The position numbers were made by a program, and so were the translations under genes. Under the pieces are notes generated by a model, which searched no databases, was not told the DNA's origin, and saw only the letters and a program-made list of their open reading frames with translations. From an uncultured Actinomyces sp. (GTDB lineage: Bacteria > Actinomycetota > Actinomycetes > Actinomycetales > Actinomycetaceae), in assembly GCA_938022345.1 (NCBI GenBank), contig CALIEP010000276.1:1-8525 (forward strand): a stretch of 8,525 nucleotides of DNA, in the 5' to 3' direction. Of the stretch, positions 6,736-8,525 are shown in pieces (within the stretch, counting starts at the first letter, position 1; each line of letters opens with the position of its first letter).

Positions 6736-7703
6736 GGACGCGAGCCGAAAACGATCTCGTCCCAACTGGGAACCGAACGCCTCTTCGACTTCTTCGCAGC
6801 AGCGGGAGCCTGAGGAATATCTTCAAGCTGTTCGAGTGGCAGAGGCTGGTCTTCGACGGCCTCTATTGTCTCCGCAGGTTCCTTTACCTCTGGGGAACTT
6901 TTTCGTGCCTCGGTTAGGGAATGGATACGCGCTGCCAAAGATTCAACTCCGGCAGGCAGATGGGGGCGCTCCTCTGATGTCTCCTCTTCTTCTTCCTCAT
7001 CATCCAGCTCGTACTCAATTTTTTGAGGCTTGCCGCGTTGAGCATTGAGCTGCTCGACCAGCGCTTCACGTTCTTCAATATCAGAGCGATCCACAGAGAC
7101 AACGGGTGCTGGAAGAGGGAGCGAAGTAAAACTCTGGACTCCGGTCGGGGAAGCGGTCTCGGTCAGCCAACGGGCTTCCTCATCAATGGCCTCGAGATGG
7201 CCGGAAGACTGTAAACGCCACTGTGCACCGTGCTCCACGGCACCTTGAATGAAGGTCAAGTGAATCACCCACGGAGAATCCGCTTGACGCGATGCCGACC
7301 AATGCAAGGAGTCGGGAGAGACTCCACGGGCTGCCAAGCGGTCAACAACCAAGTCACCCATAACGGGAGAGTCGGGAAGACTTCCAATGGGGCTGGAAAG
7401 AGCACGCTGAAGTGCATAATCCTTCTCTGCCTGAACGGGAGCTTCGAAGCGAGTGATTTGCGAGACCTCAACATTATGTTCGCGTGCGATATCGACGGCT
7501 CGTGCGCCAGAACGAAGCAAGGCTTGAATTTCACGAGGACGCAGGGGCTTATCTTCGGTAATCGCCTCGATGCGCGGACGATCGCGACGAACAGCACCAC
7601 GCAGTTCGTCAGTGATCGGGGTGGTGTAACGACGGCCTTCACTGTCTGTGAATACCAGTGTTTCCTCGTCAGCACCTACTCCGAGAAGATCAAGATCGAT
7701 CAT
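6732..7703 (-). CDS. sepH: Septation protein SepH (DUF3071), FtsZ regulator
   Basis: This 323-residue protein matches actinobacterial SepH, which binds FtsZ and promotes its assembly during septation (family knowledge). The N-terminal DUF3071 domain covers about residues 1-95: a small beta section (EETLVFTDSEGRRYTTPI), then LRPREIQALLRSGARAVDIAREHNVEVSQITRFEAPV-like helix-turn-helix sequence at about 54-90. A low-complexity acidic middle follows, including a Glu/Asp run at 230-246. The extreme C terminus has a basic patch (304-309) and the family hallmark SVPSWDEIVFG (310-320). I chose the ATG at 7703 over an in-frame ATG at 7739 because AAGGAGG lies six bases upstream of it and the family N terminus starts there. 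It is convergent with the phosphatase-family gene, sharing overlapping stop codons, and divergent from DUF4193. Confidence 0.92.
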   Translation of the reverse strand: MIDLDLLGVGADEETLVFTDSEGRRYTTPITDELRGAVRRDRPRIEAITEDKPLRPREIQALLRSGARAVDIAREHNVEVSQITRFEAPVQAEKDYALQRALSSPIGSLPDSPVMGDLVVDRLAARGVSPDSLHWSASRQADSPWVIHLTFIQGAVEHGAQWRLQSSGHLEAIDEEARWLTETASPTGVQSFTSLPLPAPVVSVDRSDIEEREALVEQLNAQRGKPQKIEYELDDEEEEEETSEERPHLPAGVESLAARIHSLTEARKSSPEVKEPAETIEAVEDQPLPLEQLEDIPQAPAAAKKSKRRSVPSWDEIVFGSRP

Positions 7704-7709
7704 CGCTTT

Positions 7710-7716
7710 CCTCCTT
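7710..7716 (-). promoter_or_regulatory. Strong ribosome binding site of sepH
   Basis: On the minus strand AAGGAGG is separated by six bases (AAAGCG) from the ATG at 7703. This near-perfect Shine-Dalgarno site fixes the sepH start and contrasts with the four genes in the window that lack one. Confidence 0.85.
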
Positions 7717-7804
7717 GCTTCGTGGTCAAATTTTCTCAAAGATGGCGTTAAAATCCTTGATTGCTGGGGCGCGTGTCCTTTTCAGTAGCGCGTAAAGTTT
7801 CAAC

Positions 7805-7846
7805 GTGTTACCCTGCAGCGCAGCGAATGTGTTACGCGGGAGCGCA
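7805..7846 (+). repeat. Imperfect 18-bp direct repeat upstream of DUF4193
   Basis: Two 18-base copies, at 7805-7822 (GTGTTACCCTGCAGCGCA) and 7829-7846 (GTGTTACGCGGGAGCGCA), agree at 15 of 18 positions and are set 24 bases apart with six bases between. Both keep GTGTTAC at the start and AGCGCA at the end. They lie in the 171-bp space between sepH and DUF4193. The first copy contains the best -10 candidate for DUF4193, so they could be a regulator's binding sites or a small duplication. Confidence 0.5.
7806..7814 (+). promoter_or_regulatory. Candidate extended -10 promoter of DUF4193
   Basis: TGT followed by TACCCT (7809-7814) fits an extended -10 element. It would start transcription near 7821, giving an untranslated leader of about 54 bases that carries the second direct-repeat copy and the ribosome binding site. 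No convincing -35 hexamer was found. I found no confident promoter for sepH on the other strand. Confidence 0.35.
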
Positions 7847-7863
7847 ATACATGATGAGAAAAA

Positions 7864-7870
7864 GGGAGGA
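7864..7870 (+). promoter_or_regulatory. Ribosome binding site of DUF4193
   Basis: GGGAGGA lies four bases before the ATG at 7875. This decides the start: the same frame stays open further upstream but the extra residues do not resemble the family. Confidence 0.8.
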
Positions 7871-7874
7871 CAAA

Positions 7875-8177
7875 ATGGCCACCGATTACGATGCACCTCG
7901 TAAGAATGATGATGATGTTGCAGAGGACTCCATTGAGGAGCTGAAGTCGCGTCGCAATGATTCTGGTTCAGCGAATGTCGACGAGGATGAAAATGAGGCC
8001 GCAGAGAATTTTGAGCTTCCCGGTGCAGATCTTTCGAAGGAAGAGCTGACGGTTCACGTCGTCCCCAAGCAGGATGACGAATTCACCTGCTCAATGTGCT
8101 TCTTGGTCCATCACGCTTCTCAGCTTGCCTACGTCGATGACAATGGACAGCCCGTCTGCACTGAGTGTGCTGGCTGA
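7875..8177 (+). CDS. DUF4193 family protein with two CxxC motifs
   Basis: This is a 100-residue, strongly acidic protein of the actinobacterial DUF4193 family; members are usually about 95-105 residues, so it is full length. The N-terminal half is rich in Asp and Glu and probably disordered (about 1-55), beginning with the typical MATDYDAPRK. The C-terminal half carries C72-x2-C75 and C95-x2-C98, a zinc-ribbon-like pair of knuckles, just before the last two residues. The molecular role is unknown. In mycobacteria, as I recall, the order is DUF4193, DUF3093, dut, DUF3710; here DUF3710 follows after only 18 bases. The start at 7875 is set by the GGGAGGA site. The gene diverges from sepH, and an 18-bp direct repeat lies in its promoter region. 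Confidence 0.88.
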   Translation: MATDYDAPRKNDDDVAEDSIEELKSRRNDSGSANVDEDENEAAENFELPGADLSKEELTVHVVPKQDDEFTCSMCFLVHHASQLAYVDDNGQPVCTECAG

Positions 8178-8180
8178 GCG

Positions 8181-8195
8181 TGAGATAATTCAGTT
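8181..8195 (+). promoter_or_regulatory. Putative leaderless extended -10 promoter (TGA-GATAAT) of DUF3710
   Basis: TGA (8181-8183) plus GATAAT (8184-8189) makes an extended -10 element, and six bases (TCAGTT) separate it from the ATG at 8196. No Shine-Dalgarno sequence lies in the 18-base gap after DUF4193. The gene may thus have its own leaderless transcript in addition to any read-through from DUF4193; any -35 would lie inside the DUF4193 coding region. Confidence 0.5.
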
Positions 8196-8525
8196 ATGTT
8201 CGGACGTTCACGCAAGGAAGACACTGTTCAAGAAGAGGTAGAAGAGGAAGTACGCCCCCAGCTCTACGACGAGTCAGAACTGTGGCAGATCCCCGGCCCC
8301 CGCGAAGAATACGAAGTTGATACCTCGATCGATTATGTTGACCTAGGTTCGCTGCGAATTCCTGCCGTACCTGGCATGCAGATTCGTGCACAAGCTGGCG
8401 AAGATGGTCAAAGCATCATTCGAATTATGTTGGTGCTCGCTTCTTCAGGGCTCCAGTTCTCTATCGCCGCTGCGCCGCGTTCGGGCGTAACTTGGGATGA
8501 ACTTCGTCCGCAGATTCGCGCTGCC
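8196..8525 (+). CDS. DUF3710 family protein, N-terminal 110 residues (runs off window)
   Basis: The frame from the ATG at 8196 stays open to the window end. It begins MFGRSRKED, the usual DUF3710 opening, followed by an acidic segment (about 8-30). Recognisable family blocks are DYVDLGSLRIPAVPGMQIR-type sequence (46-64) and the strand pair around IIRIMLVLASSGLQFSIAAAPRSG (74-97). Further along, W100-DELRPQI continues the family pattern. Members are cytoplasmic proteins of about 200-260 residues and unknown function, so roughly half is missing here. It follows DUF4193 by 18 bases. No Shine-Dalgarno site precedes the ATG, and a TGA-GATAAT element suggests leaderless transcription. Confidence 0.85.
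   Translation, partial: MFGRSRKEDTVQEEVEEEVRPQLYDESELWQIPGPREEYEVDTSIDYVDLGSLRIPAVPGMQIRAQAGEDGQSIIRIMLVLASSGLQFSIAAAPRSGVTWDELRPQIRAA

Noticed and set aside
7230..7751. Plus-strand open frame of 173 codons opposite sepH
   Set aside because: The minus-strand SepH is well supported by its N-terminal domain, Shine-Dalgarno site and C-terminal motif; the antisense product resembles nothing and would lack a promoter or ribosome site.
1..8525. Search for CRISPR arrays, insertion sequences, tRNA/rRNA genes, toxin-antitoxin pairs or phage genes
   Set aside because: No tandem spacer-like repeats, transposase motifs, terminal inverted repeats or tRNA cloverleaf patterns were seen; the window is almost completely filled by conserved chromosomal genes.

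Overview
The window looks like chromosomal housekeeping DNA from a moderate-GC actinobacterium. GC is judged by eye at slightly above half, which would suit Actinomycetaceae such as Arcanobacterium, Varibaculum or low-GC Actinomyces relatives. The gene content is the reason for this placement: SepH, DUF4193, DUF3710 and DUF5998 are essentially actinobacterial families, and the ParC-type topoisomerase subunit lies beside DUF5998 and an alkaline-phosphatase-superfamily gene, as it does in many Actinobacteria. No mobile element, CRISPR array, tRNA or rRNA was seen.

Layout from left to right. The left edge (1-125) carries the possible start of a leftward gene, perhaps tgt, and upstream of it a leftward queuosine-precursor transporter gene (yhhQ/VUT family, 126-803). 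Diverging from that is an ABC-F ATPase (896-2506). It converges on a leftward parC (2538-5003), and the two share a long hairpin over their 3' ends. Diverging from parC across 66 bp is a two-gene unit, DUF5998 (5070-5603) and an alkaline-phosphatase-superfamily hydrolase (5593-6735), whose frames overlap. The hydrolase and the leftward sepH (6732-7703) overlap at their stop codons. Diverging from sepH across 171 bp are DUF4193 (7875-8177) and the first 110 codons of DUF3710 (from 8196, cut by the window end).

How the genes relate. ParC (chromosome decatenation) and SepH (FtsZ regulation) both serve chromosome segregation and division. The transporter and the possible tgt would serve queuosine modification of tRNA, and ABC-F proteins act on ribosomes, so the left half has a translation theme. 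DUF5998, DUF4193 and DUF3710 are conserved proteins of unknown function.

The most notable non-coding signal is a recurring promoter layout. Four genes (ABC-F, parC, DUF5998, DUF3710) have a -10-like hexamer (TAGAAT, GAGAAT, TAGAAT, GATAAT) exactly six bases before the start codon and no Shine-Dalgarno sequence. This is the geometry of leaderless transcription. sepH and DUF4193 instead have strong Shine-Dalgarno sites. I did not find a convincing new defence, mobile or biosynthetic system.
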